From NCBI GenBank assembly GCA_020086605.1, contig JACBWW010000004.1, positions 23,380,240 to 23,444,239 of the forward strand: a DNA stretch of 64,000 nt. The letters run 5' to 3'. The DNA comes from Lanius collurio. Its lineage: Eukaryota; Chordata; Aves; Passeriformes; Laniidae. Each line of letters opens with the position of its first letter. Within the stretch, counting starts at the first letter, position 1. The notes under the pieces are model-generated. The model was not told where the DNA came from and did not search any database. It saw nothing but the letters and a program-made list of their open reading frames with translations. Made by a program: the position numbers and the translations under genes. This document shows positions 13,772 through 24,875 of this stretch, piece by piece.

Positions 13772-14332
13772 TGTAGGGAGTTGATCCTGGCTGGACACCC
13801 ACTACCCAACAAAGCTGCACTGTCACTCCACTTCTCAACTGTATAGGGTAGAGAATAAGGTTGAGATAAGGACAGGAGATCACTCAGACAATTACTGTTA
13901 CAGGCAAAATAGACTCAGCTTGGGGAAATTAGTTTCAATTACTGCCAATCAAATCAGAGGAGGACAACAAGAAATAAAATCAAATCTTAAAAACCCTTGC
14001 CCCCACCCTTCCCTTCTCCCCAGGCTCAACTTCACTCCCAAATTTTTTCACACCCTCCCTGCCAGTGGCACAGCAAAGATGGGGAATGTGGTCAGTTCAT
14101 CACACTTTGTCTCTATTGCTCCTTCTTCCTCTGGGTAAGGACTACTCACACTCTTGTCCTGCTCCATTGTGGGCTCCTCTCTCCATGGGACCACATGTCC
14201 TGCCAGGAGATCCTGCTTCTCACTGTGTCACAGCCTCCTTTGGGCACCCACCTGACATGGGGTCCTGCTCACAGAAGCCACCACTCTAGCCCCCCCCCCA
14301 CACCAAACAAAACCTGGCCACCCAAATCCAGT
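13772..14332 (+). mobile_element. Solo LTR, family A, copy 2, internally deleted
   Basis: This plus-strand copy is of the same family as 1433-2331 and 18022-19094. It starts TGTAGGGAGTTGATCCTGGC at 13772, runs through CACTCCACTTCTCAAC, the A-rich centre (about 13955-13985), a C-rich run, GATGGGGAATGTGG (14079), CAGTTCATCACACTTTGTC and CTGCTCC modules. It ends with CACAGAAGCCACC (14271), a C run and AAACCTGGCCACCCAAATCCA. It is about 560 bp against about 1070 bp for copy 3. The modules between CACCCACCTGACATGG (about 14248) and CTCACAGAAGCC are missing. The open frames at 13920-14410 are artefacts of this element. No internal retroviral sequence follows. Confidence 0.83.
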
Positions 14333-16552
14333 CTTAAACATTTATTTATTGAAACACACACTGTCTGTAAAATCTTTTTTCTGTATGCTGCAATTGCAAC
14401 TTCCTACTGAGAGTGTCAAAACAGTTTTGACTTTTCAAGGTGTATATTTTCACAGCTATCATGTAATTTACTAGCTTTGTCTAAGTTTGTAAAAGAATAC
14501 AACATGTACTGAAATAAAAAACCGACAACCAAACAAGCGAAATAAAATTGATTGTTAACAATATTGTCTTTTTACAAATAAAATACATTCACCCCCATTA
14601 GGTGAACCAAATGTCCTCAGGAAGCATGTATCAATTGCTTGGTAATATTTTAAAGCCACAACATAAACCAGAAAACATCAGTGTTTCCCATGGCTTGGCT
14701 CTGAGACAGTATTCATTATCGTTTTTGCATCACAACGTCTTTACAGTTATTGTACAATTGAAATGAACTATCTGTCATCATGTCCTGCCTTTTACTAAAT
14801 TTTATAGATACCAGAATGTACATTTCTGGAAAAAAACCTGCAAAGAAAAACAGTGTAACTAAGTACTCAAATTCAATGACTTAAAAAAATAAAATAAATT
14901 CAAGAGATGAGTCTAAGAGGACTTTCTCTACACAGTTAAATAAAAATCTCAAGTTCCTCTCTCCAAAAGCAATCTGAAGTTATATGGACATTAAAAATAT
15001 TGAATTATTAAAATAAATAATCTGAAAAATTATTTTCTAAACCAAGGCATTCTCTTTCTGTTAAAGCAGACTATCTAATTTGGGAACAGTGATATAAAAC
15101 AGTAGATAGATCTGTATTCTATTCCATTCTGGGACTGAGAATCCCTCTGTGATGTGGGGAGAATAAATAAATCATGTGGTCTCCCCTAACAACTGTAGCT
15201 CACTTCATTTGTCTCATACTTTTCCAACAGTAATGGGTACTGGATATATTAAATAAAAAAAAAAAAAAAAAAAAAGGTCTGTAAGGTTACCTAGACTGCT
15301 CCTACTGCTCCTGCCTTATACAGAGAAGAATTTTGCCTTTCTGTGAAGAAAAGTGCTACCTTGTTGAAAGAACTTCGTCTGACTCCTGGAAGTCTTTGAA
15401 GTGTGATGGTGAAAGAGGAACAAAGTGGAATAAGTACTATGATAGAGAAAGACTTTTTAAAAAAAAAGAATAAAAGGAGAGAGAAAAAAATCAGCAACCA
15501 GTGAGGGAAAGAAAAGTGAAGAAGGAAACCTGATAGAAAAATAATCTGTATATGTATAATTGCAAGTAGAATGCAAAAAACTCCACTTTCTACATAAAAA
15601 TCTCATTTAAAATAATATAAACGTTGAATAAATTTTGTTCTCATTTTTCTTTTGAGTACTGCTAATTCTATGGCTCATATTTTACGATTTTATTAAAGGA
15701 ATAATGCAATGAATGCAACTCTGCATTATGTCACAACCTGAACATAATCAGAGTAGATGTTCAGCTGTAAGTATGTGGCTGTCTGCCTTACAGTGTGCAG
15801 ATCACTTCCTCTCTCCAGCTGCTCTGTCCATGACAGGCACATGGTGTCTCTCAGGGGTTTGCAGTTGCTGCTGAATAGTAAGCCATGATGATACTCTTTG
15901 CTACATCAAATTATAGCACCCTACGAGAATGTTCTATTCAGTAGTCATTCAGAAAATGGGAACAAAGAACTTAAAACATAAAATGCTTTCCCAATTTGAT
16001 AAATATTTTCCTAAATTTAAACCAAGTCATGGGTAAAGCTATGGCTGGTAGACATTACTGACTCATGAGGATGTTGGAGTTGAACATTTCTATTGTATGC
16101 TGAGGATGATAATATTTTCCAATAGACTTACATGCCAGGAGCAATCACAAGAATGTAGTGCTAGATGAGCAGCAGGAGGAGGTTGAGATCAGAGGAAAGG
16201 GAAAATTTGGTTTAGATTGGCAGTAGGTTTTAAAGTAATGTTCTTACATTTCTACATAGTTAGAAATGCAGGAACAGGTTGAAATGAGCCATCTGCATAC
16301 AGATGTCTCCATTCACACATACATCTGGATGTGATGACAGATCCCAGAGAATAAGAAACTAGTATCTATAAAAGTCATTATTGCAAATTTCAACGTGTTT
16401 TCTTAAAAATTTATGGTATTTGACAACTTAGACAGCATTTTAGAGTCTCCTGCTTGGTTACTACAACAGCATGCTTCAAAGCCTTTAAGTTCACTTCCCA
16501 TTCATTACCGCCTCAAGGTGGTTTTGTTCTTGGGATGTCTATTTTGACTGAC
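14333..16552. other. Noncoding DNA between two LTRs
   Basis: Nothing is recognised as a gene. A 21-base A run lies at 15255-15275. A TTAAATAAA motif directly precedes it, but no identifiable transcript-derived sequence lies upstream. Confidence 0.55.
15255..15275. repeat. Poly-A tract
   Basis: A run of 21 consecutive A, following ATTAAAT. It is a simple low-complexity tract, likely length-polymorphic. Confidence 0.95.
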
Positions 16553-17155
16553 TGTCATGATTTCACCCCAGGCAGCAAGCAAGCCCCAAGCAGCCACTCC
16601 CTCACTACCCCACCAGCAGGATCAGGAAGGGAATTGGAAGGGTACAAGCTGGAAAACTGAAAAAGCTGAGTTAAGTCAAAGGCAATTTAACAGCGAAATC
16701 AGAAGTTCCGCATGCAAACAAAGAAGAACAAGGCATTAATTTACCACTTCCCATGGGCAGGCAGGTGTTCAGCCATCTCCTGGAAACCAGGGCCCCATCA
16801 CATTCAACAGTGACTTGAGTAGAAAAAAACCCCATCACTTCAAACATCCCCCCTTCTGCCTTCTTCTCACCGCTTCATACACAGAGCATGAAGTCATATG
16901 GTCTGGAATATCCCTTCAGTCAGTTTGGGTCACCTCTCCTGGCTGTGTCTCCTCCCAGCTTCCCATGTACCCCCAACTTCCCCACCAGTGTAGCAGTACC
17001 GAGAGCAGAAAAGGCCTTGTCTCCATGTAAGCCCTGCTCAGCAATAACTAAAACATCTCTATTTTATCAAATCCATGTTCCACACAAATCCAAAACACAG
17101 CCCAATAGTAGCTACTGTAAAGAAAGTAAACTCCACCCCAGCCCAAAACAGCACA
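16553..17155 (+). mobile_element. Complete solo LTR of an avian endogenous retrovirus (family B)
   Basis: This 603-bp element starts TGTCATGATTTCACCCC and ends GCCCAAAACAGCACA. It is flanked by CTGAC (16548-16552) and CTGAT (17156-17160), a 5-bp target duplication with one mismatch. Landmarks of a widespread bird LTR family are clear: GCATGAAGTCATATGGTCTGG (16885-16905), AATATCCCTTCAGTCAGTTTGGG, CTCCTGGCTGTGTC with CCTCCCAGCTTCCC, CTGCTCAGCAATAACTAAAACA (about 17034-17055) and CAAATCCAAAACACAGCCC. No primer-binding site or coding interior follows, which fits recombination between two LTRs. A 5-bp duplication is typical of ERVL-like elements but also of others; I do not assign a class. Confidence 0.87.
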
Positions 17156-18021
17156 CTGATTCATTATTTTTAATTGTTCCTGCAAGAATATGTTATTATT
17201 ACATATGCTTATAAGAAATCTTGTTTTCAGAGTATGAAGAAATCAAGATAGGTATGAACTTTTTGTTGCCAAGTAAGTGCTAGAACACTGGTTTGAATAT
17301 TCTCTATACAGAAAAGCTCAAGATAGCTCTGTAATATTCAAATGATGATAGTACTTTTTAAGCCTGGCATTCCGCATTTCTGTAGAAGGAAGAAAATTAA
17401 AAGTTGCCTCCTGAAAGAGAGAATGAGTTCTGAATACATAGTCTCACAAACATTCTGTTTCCAGAAAACTGCCTGTGTCTCCACAAGGGGATTCTCTTCA
17501 GACAGCAGTCCTTTTAAAGAAGATTTTGATTTCACGATCTTGTGCAGTATCCTAATTAATTTTGCTGCATGAATCAGATAGCAAAATCTCTTGAGTTCCA
17601 CAGCACAGACATAAAGGTGGTGTCTCTACATGGAATAAATGTGTGTCTACATATTTTTTGTTTCCTTGTATTAAACCTTTATCTGGCTTTAAAAAAGTTT
17701 TCAGGGTATTTGATACATGAGGTCTTAATTCCCCTTTACCTAAAGTAACGATACTAGCAGTGGAGTATCCAGCAGTCCAGTTCAATTTGGGCAGCTGCAG
17801 GAGGTTTTTGTGCTGCTTGCTACAATGAGATGTTATCATTGTTAATGAGAAAATTGCTAGACCAGCAACTTGTTCAGTATTGTGTTGTTATTTTGATTTT
17901 GGTGGGGGGAATTTTTTGGAGATGTGAGAGATGTGATTGAAGTTTGTGAAGATTGCATGATGAATGTGGATTTTTATGATTATTTTTAAATATGTGATTC
18001 ACAGAGACAAGGTGTGAAACA
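17156..18021. other. Noncoding DNA between two LTRs
   Basis: About 870 bp with short overlapping open frames on both strands (17338-17839). None is recognisable and none has convincing splice sites. Confidence 0.5.
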
Positions 18022-19094
18022 TACAGTGTTTGCATGGTGAGGTTTTGGTAGCAGGGAGCTACAGGAGTGCCTTCTGTGAGAAGCTGCCAGAAGGTTCCCC
18101 TACATCTGATAGAGCCAATGTCAGTGGTCTTCAAGGCAGACCCACTGCAGGCCAAGGCAGAGTCCAGCAACAGCTTTGGGTGTAACACAGGTGAGAGAGT
18201 AGCATGGGTGGTGAACGGTGTATGGACAATTTCAGCCAGAGAGATGAGTGGGAATGTGAGAGAAACAACTCTGCAGACACCAAGGTGAGTGAAGAAGCAG
18301 GAGCAGGTGCTCCAGGTGCCGGAGAGGAGATTCCCCTGCAGCCCATGGTGCAGCCCATGGGGAGGCAGGATGCGCCTCTGCAGCCCAAGGAGGCACACGG
18401 GAAAGCAGAGATCCACCTGCAGCTTATGGAGAACCCCATGTCAGACTGGGTGGATCTGTCCAAAGGAGGCTGTGACTCTGTGAGAGGCCCACGCTGGATC
18501 AGGTCCCTTGCAGGGCCTCGTGGCCCCATGCAGAGAGGAGCCCATGCTGGAGCAGGTTTACTGCAGAACTTGTGACCCTGTGTTCCTCTGCTGGAACAGA
18601 TATTTCTTGAAGGGCTGCATCCTGTGGAAGGGACCTGTGCTGGAGAAGTTTGTGAAGAATTGCAGCCTGTGGAAAGGACTCCTGTTGGAGAAGTTTTTGA
18701 AGGAGTCCTTCTGAGGAGAAAGTTGTGACAGAGACAATGAGTGTTGAACTGACCACAACATCATTCCCCATCTCCCTGCACTGCTGTTGAGAAGAAGGTA
18801 GAGAACTTAAAAATGAAGTTGAGACTGAAAAAAAGGTGGGGTGGGGGAAAAGATGTTTTTTAAGATTTGTTTTTATTTCTCATTGTCTTTCTCTGATTTC
18901 ATTTGCACCAAATAAAACTAATTTCCCCACATTTAAACTGTTCTACCTGTGAAAATACTTGGTGAGTGACCCTTTCTATCCTTATCTCATCCCATGAGCC
19001 TCTCCTAGTATTTCCTCTTCCCTTGTCCTGCAGAGGAGGGGAGTGACAGACCATCTCTTTGGGAACCTCTCATCCAGCCAGGGTCAACCCACCA
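18022..19094 (-). mobile_element. Solo LTR, family A, copy 3 (fullest copy)
   Basis: The minus-strand LTR of about 1070 bp begins TGGTGGGTTGACCCTGGCTGG at 19094-19074 and ends near 18022 with CCAAAACC, CACCATGCAAACA. In plus-strand order, it shows GGTTTTGGTAGCAGGGAGC (18041), CTTCTGTGAGAAGCTGCCAG (18070), ACCAAGGTGAGTGAAGAAGC (18279), repeated CTGCAGCCCATGG modules (18336-18430), several TGGAG[AC]A-type repeats (18540-18710), GGGGAATGATG read on the opposite strand near 18760, an A/T-rich zone and the 5' end at 19094. It is the reference copy for judging deletions in the other two. The 180-codon minus frame (17874-18416) and several 60-130-codon frames are by-products of its lower stop density. 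Confidence 0.87.
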
Positions 19095-20078
19095 GAACTC
19101 TGCTCCTTCATAACATCTGATCCACATCTGACCAGGAAACAGTATCTCAGTATCAATCAGTTCAATCAATTTCACCAGGGGATAGTAAGGGGCATTGAAA
19201 TATTTTATTTACATTTACACAATTAATCAATTATATTTTATGTTCAAAAATATAACTTTTTCTTTTCATTAGATTTGGGAAATTTCCAGAAAGATAATAG
19301 TGACTACACTATTTTCAAACTTAATATAAGTGACCAGGCAGATATCTCATTATATATCTCATTATATCTAAACCAGTTAGATATTTAATTACATTTTTGT
19401 GTTTAATTTTAAGTTATTTTTATTTATTAATGCTAAAAGATGTAATTTTCTTTGTGGAGGTGAAGCACACCAGACTAATTTTTAATATTTTTATTTTTGT
19501 TATTTATTATATTTTCATGTGTATCATGATCTATTCAGTTATATATTATCTACACTGAAAGAAAACCATTGTACATGTAGATTTAAGGTAATGGACATTC
19601 AGCATTAAAAAAATGGTTCTGATATCCTGTAGCTTCTCAATAATAATATGCTCTTACATAACAACAGAGAAGGATGGATTATGGGTTTTTCAATTTACAT
19701 CAGGCATATTAATTGCAGAGTAGGATTTCCACATAAAATATCAATGTACTGGAACAAACTGTTAATGTACTAGAATATGGACACTTAGATTCATTTCTTG
19801 GGATTTAAAAGCAATCTTCTTTTTCATATATCTGAATAGTATTTTCTGTAAGTCTGTTAATGAGAACAACATAACCAATGTTTTCTGAAAACTTTAATTA
19901 GCTTAAGTGTTAATAGTGATTTCCTAGTCATTGTATTGGCAAACAGTAAGACAATTAAGGAAAGAAAATAATTTACAGAATATGGAAAAACTTTAAAGCA
20001 GCTTTTAAGAAACATGCCATGGAAGATCAACTTTATGTTGTATTAGCAAGAGAAGAAACACTGAATTCAAGTTTTACT

Positions 20079-20150
20079 TGTTTGGCGTTTTTTTGTTGTT
20101 GTTGTTGTTCTGGGTTTTGCTTGTTTGTTTTGGTTTGCTTTGTTATTTTT
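20079..20150. repeat. T/G-rich low-complexity tract with (GTT)n core
   Basis: Contains five to six GTT units at about 20094-20109, then TTTTGCTTGTTTGTTTTGG. A simple microsatellite-like tract. Confidence 0.9.
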
Positions 20151-21408
20151 CCCTTAGAGAAGATATTCCTTGACTAATAAAAGTGTAGTTGAAAGTGAAG
20201 TTCAGCCAGGAATTTGCGAAGTGTTTTTAGTGATATAGAATAACACGTTCTTAGTTCATGTATTACCTAATTTGTTTGAACTGCACACAAAAAATCCAAG
20301 AAATTTGTTTTAATAGGTAATAATAATATTAAAAAAATTTGCTGTATAAAAAGAAAACTTAATTCCTTAAGAGCAGGTAAGTAAAAAGTTATGATTCTTA
20401 ACAGTAGAAAAGGGGTTATTTACAACCATTATCTTATTATTCACTCACCTGGGCAAGTACATATTTTCTCATTCATTTTCAAATACTAGACTATAGCTGC
20501 TTAAAAAGATGCAAATTAATTCCTTCTTTGTTTATGCAGTTTTGTTTTATGACTGCTCTGTTTCACACTACTAATCTTTAATGGGCCTTCAGTTTCTTTT
20601 TCCTTTTTCTTTAAAACAGCAATTGAATTCAGGTCCTTCCTTTTAAAGCCCGACAGAAAGAGAAAAAATATTTAAGTTTTCGTGCCACAGCTGCAGGCTG
20701 TGAATTATCCCACTAGGGAAGAGTGGAAATACAACCCACATAATCCAGCAAGAGGCTTGATTCGTTTTGTGTCTGAAGCAATCGTTGTGGTCTTACAAAG
20801 CTGAAATGAGTTTCCTTTGCAGTCTTCACAGGAGAAAAAAACGAGAATATCTTCCTTAAAAGTTCAAAGGAAGATTCCACTTTTTAATTTATTTTTACTC
20901 CTATTTCTCATTTTTATTTTTCTTTCTTAGTTGCTCACTATTTTGCAACTACCTTGACTTTACATATAACAATATGAATATGAGACAGGATGTAAAGAAG
21001 AGCCAAGCAATATCTTCCCAGGCCTATCAATCCCAGCTGAACTTCTGACAAGTGATTTGGTTAGTGCATGAGAAGCAGATACAAGGAACTTTGCAGAGCT
21101 TGTTTTTAAGGCTCCTATTTGTTCCAGGACAGACAGAAAACCTTCTTGTCTCACAGACACAGGGAGTTAGTTACCATCTGTTTAAGATCCCAGTGAAAGC
21201 ACCTGCCTAGGGTCCTCTCTAAATATGCAGGACTCCACTCAGTATGCACAGACACTATGTAGCTTCCTACAGATCATCAATAGTGAATAATGAAGAGAGA
21301 GATATTAAATTCTGCCTTTTAAGTTCTTTACTCAAGGCTGTAGGGAGGTTTTGTCCTCTTGGGATCCTAATGCTTGAATTTTGACTTGAGAACTTTAAAG
21401 TGCTTGGG

Positions 21409-21452
21409 ATATATATATATTTATTATATATATATATATTTTTTTTTTTTTT
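21409..21452. repeat. (TA)n microsatellite followed by a T run
   Basis: Alternating TA from 21409, broken by TTTATT at 21419-21424, alternating again to 21438, then about 14 T. Likely polymorphic. Confidence 0.92.
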
Positions 21453-21634
21453 AAATGAGATGGATTAATGATTTAAAAGTTCAACTACTGACAGATGAAA
21501 TGATAACTGCAGTAAAAGTCAGCTAGTTGCAGTACTTGTCCAGAAACAACTTTTCTATTGCCTCAGAATATTCATACATTTGCTGCCCATTTCTTCATAC
21601 AGTGATGTAGTCACAAAGCTCTGTGTATTTGGGC

Positions 21635-21697
21635 AAGAGGACAGAAGGGAGGACAGAAGGAAATGGGGAGAGTGGAAGGGAGAAGGAAAGAAAGAAA
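21635..21697 (+). repeat. Purine-only tract with 12-bp tandem
   Basis: A 63-base tract almost entirely of A and G, with a single C in each of two tandem units (GGACAGAAGGGA at 21639-21650, GGACAGAAGGAA at 21651-21662). Such mirror-like purine tracts can form triplexes in vitro; no function is implied. Confidence 0.8.
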
Positions 21698-21752
21698 TCT
21701 GGTTGGTTTGAATTCTCTCTTGATGAAGGTGGAATTAAACAGATGTTTTTAT

Positions 21753-21808
21753 CAGATGGACTAGCTGATCTTTGTAGGTCCCCTCCAACCTGTACTTTTC
21801 TATTCCAT
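21753..21808 (+). mobile_element. CR1 LINE 3' tail (short)
   Basis: CAGATGGACTAGCTGATC then TTTGTAGGTCCCCTCCAACC and a TTTTCTATTCCA end match the last 50-60 bases of plus-orientation CR1 (the TGGACTAGATGATCT and CCTTCCAACC landmarks). A very short 5'-truncated copy. No upstream CR1 sequence is recognised. Confidence 0.75.
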
Positions 21809-22620
21809 ATCTCCAGCAGATATCTTGGACAAGAGATTGATGCTTCTGTTCTACATGAAGTGGAAATCGCAATTGTATGTTTAATGTTTGTGAGCAGGTG
21901 CACTTTGAAAACAATTTCCAGATCAAAACTCTCAGCTGAGTTTCAGGATACTGACCAAGCTTAAGGCTGGGTGCTGTAGTAATCTTGTTGGTTCTCTCAT
22001 AAACTTGTAAGGATGTGGAAAAACTCATCTCTTAATCAGATTTCAGAAGTCTTCATCATAAAATGTTTATAGATTTCAGATGCAAGTAAATATTTGAACT
22101 AAAAAATTTAAGGTAAATGTAATTTCATTTTATTTTTAAATAGTAAAAAAAATCTAATGTTATTACTGTATTTTTTCTCTACATTTAAGCTGAGATTTAA
22201 GCTCAAGTTATATTATTTACAGTTCTTAATATTTCATCACATCTATATGTGCTTAAATTCACGTGTGATTTTGATCTAAGACCTCAATCAGTGCTTAGTC
22301 TAGTGACAGCAGAAATATAGCTCAGAATTCAGTGAACTCACACAAATTTTGCAGAGACCAGTGAAGTTCTAAAGAGATATAGGCAGTGTATTTAATATCC
22401 TTAGACATATGTAATGAACTTATGGTCCCATTGTTTTAAGAGTCCATAAAAAAATATAAAACTGAGAAAATATATGTCAGCTCACCTCTTTTCAATTTAC
22501 TCATAAATCATAGCCTTAGCTGCTTTATTATGTATATTTAGGGGCAGTAATCTCTGAAAAGCTTGCCAGGCATTGCCTGTGAACTCGCACTAATAGGCAT
22601 CCTAAACAGAAAAGGAACCT
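21809..22620. other. Noncoding DNA upstream of a candidate exon
   Basis: A+T-rich, with no recognised feature. The last 60 bases become richer in G+C and contain GCTTGCCAGGCATTGCC at about 22561, a loose second X-box-like sequence. Confidence 0.45.
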
Positions 22621-22665
22621 GAATACAGGGGAAATAACTGTTCTGAGAGCTCTGGCATGGTCCTC

Positions 22666-22679
22666 GTTGCCAGGGAAAC
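22666..22679 (+). promoter_or_regulatory. RFX X-box-like motif
   Basis: GTTGCCAGGGAAAC is two half-sites (GTTGCC, GGAAAC) around a 2-bp spacer, close to the RFX X-box consensus GTNRCC-n2-RGYAAC; the spacer is AG rather than AT. It lies 26 bp before the ATG at 22706. X-boxes within about 150 bp of the start are a hallmark of ciliary genes. A single 14-bp match in 64 kb is not rare enough to stand alone; its placement before the ATG raises interest. Confidence 0.4.
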
Positions 22680-22705
22680 CTCTTCTTTGTCTCTACGTGT
22701 TCAGA

Positions 22706-22873
22706 ATGGCTGCCTCATTAGACACTGAACCTGATCATCATGTTACACTACCAGGAGAAAAAAATAAGGAACGGGAAAAGCTAAGAGTTCCACAAATCTT
22801 TAAGAAAATGCCAAGAAGAGGGGAAATCTTAAATAAATCTATGTGTAACTACTATCATAATTATGTTCCGTAA
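22706..22873 (+). CDS. Candidate first coding exon of an unidentified gene
   Basis: The ATG at 22706 is in good context (CAGAATGG, A at -3 and G at +4) and opens 55 codons ending in TAA at 22871-22873. The frame starts MAAS, then an acidic/His patch (DTEPDHH), a strongly charged middle (GEKNKEREK, about residues 17-25), a basic FKKMPRRGE segment (about 31-39) and a Tyr/Asn-rich end (CNYYHNYVP). The terminal TTCCGTAAGGG is also a plausible splice donor (GTAAGG at 22869), so the stop may lie in an intron and the exon would be 22706-22868 plus 5' UTR. An X-box-like motif lies 26 bp upstream. I recognise no homologue, domain, signal peptide or membrane segment, and found no matching second exon downstream. 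A chance frame remains quite possible: this length is not significant by itself. Confidence 0.28.
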   Translation: MAASLDTEPDHHVTLPGEKNKEREKLRVPQIFKKMPRRGEILNKSMCNYYHNYVP

Positions 22874-24839
22874 GGGTAAATCTGTCCAGGCTGCTTCTTT
22901 CCACATTTATTTGCAGGTGGAATTGAGCAATTCTGGACTGTCTTTTTACTGAATTAAAAAAGAAATAAGAAAAAAAAGTATGTGAAACACAAAACTGGTG
23001 AATTGCGTATTTTATCTAAAATATATCTATTAATTTTAAATAATGGAAAACATCCATTTAATAAGGTCATTTTGCTTATTTAAGTGCCTAAGACATTGTT
23101 TTAGCATTTCTATAGCATATTTTATTCATGGAGTCAGAAGCATAAAATGTCAAGGAAAAACCTGTATAGGTGCATTTATTACACTGATCATAAAGAGGAG
23201 TGGTGAAAAAATAGAAAAACTTGAAAATATATAGTGACAAGAGAGTTACTTTATGTTTACTACTAAGTTTTAATCAAGATACTAAAAACAGCACCACATA
23301 AACTTTTGAAGTGCAGCAGAACTGGATGCAGTTTCAAGGCATTACTCATTGGTTATAAAACTATGAACCCAAGGTCCCTCAGGAACACAGCTCCTGACCT
23401 TGGCTGATGAGAGAAGCCTTTGAAAACAGGGCCAGAGCTTAACCTCCACCCTCTGTGGTTTATAAATATCAACATAGGGAAGGGATTTTAAAGTCATCAT
23501 CCTCACAAGTCTGTTTTCTGAAAAGAAAAATGAAATCTAAATCACAGGTGAAATAGCTAAGGAATGCCTGACTTTACTCTTATTTATGAAGAGGAAAAGA
23601 AGCCTGGCTAGAGCTTTTTTTTTTTTCACTGTACCAGATGTGAAACTAAGTAGTTCAGTGCAAAACATGAAGGAGACTGATCATATGGTCTGAGATTAAC
23701 TGATTGCTTTCCAAGGGTATAAAGAAATTACATGAACTAGATTTACATGTACCTGGAGTCATTTCCTTTCTTAGTAAGTGATAAGCTATGCTGCATCTCT
23801 GATGTTGCCTAAGTAACCATATTCAAATTAATATATTTTCTTTTTTAAAACTTCTTTTCATCTAACAAACATTTCAGGAATTATTTTTCCCCCTCTGGGA
23901 TAATATTGTTAAAATAAGATTTTCAGATTGCAGCTAGAAGAAAAGAGAAAAGAAATGGCTGAGTGTGATCACCTATCAATTACATGGCAATAACATGCAC
24001 ACAGTTTTTCTCCTGGGAAAGTAGTTCTTTTCAGTTCCATGGTGAAATACCTTCAAAATTCAATGAAAGTTGAGTCATTAACAAGGGAAATAATTTGTCC
24101 AAATGGGGACTTGAGGCAGAGAAACCTATTCTGGAGGGCTGCTGTTATCACCAGGGTCTTTTCCTTTCTATATTTTAAGCAGTTATATGTAGAGAAGAAC
24201 TAGATGAAGTTATTTAAAATTAATATACAAGGCAAGAAAAAGTAGCAAGAATGGTACTAGAACATTGTTTGAAGTGGGTCTGATGTGCAGATGTGAAGTA
24301 ACTGCACTTTGTACCACTAATTTAATAAGTTTTGATAAATACAGAGAAAGTAGATTGTTCCACTTGACTTCTCTTTTGAGCAAATACACACAAGGATACC
24401 AAGGTTTGAAAAAGAATAATAAAAAACATGGTCTGAATCTTAATGCATAAATGAGTGAGCTTAGATGTTTGTGAGAAAAGATAACTAATTAAAAGGTACA
24501 GTTGTGACTGGGTAGTAGTTATCATCACTCTATTTTTTTATGATAGCCAGGCTGGAAATTCTAGAAGCTACATTTCTAAGTCCCATTTATGTTCTGAGCA
24601 TCAGATTTTTTCTTGAGTTAGTTTCCACTGACATAACTTCTTGATTACATTAACAGACCCAAAATGCAAAGTCTTGTGTCTCTTCATTTTTGAAGGGGAG
24701 TTTAGAAAGAATGCTGAAGAGATTTGAGTAACTTAAGGATCTCTCAATGCAGAAAGGAAAAAATATTTAATACAAAATTTGTATGCTTTTCAGTCCCAAA
24801 TACTTGAAAGAAATATAAGGCTTACCCAAAAGCACAAAG

Positions 24840-24875
24840 AAAAAAAAAAAAAAAAGAAAAAAAATAAACAAAAAG
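24840..24875. repeat. A-rich tract
   Basis: About 15 uninterrupted A at 24841-24855, followed by GAAAAAAAATAAACAAAAAG. Low complexity. Confidence 0.93.

Larger units (their letters stand above)
19095..21752. other. Noncoding A+T-rich DNA with simple repeats
   Basis: No gene or classified repeat was recognised. Simple tracts are listed separately (20079, 21409 and 21635). Confidence 0.55.

Noticed and set aside
15100..15275. A21 tract preceded by TTAAATAAA, considered as the 3' end of a processed pseudogene
   Set aside because: No gene-like sequence upstream and no target duplication; birds have few processed pseudogenes because CR1 does not recognise poly(A).
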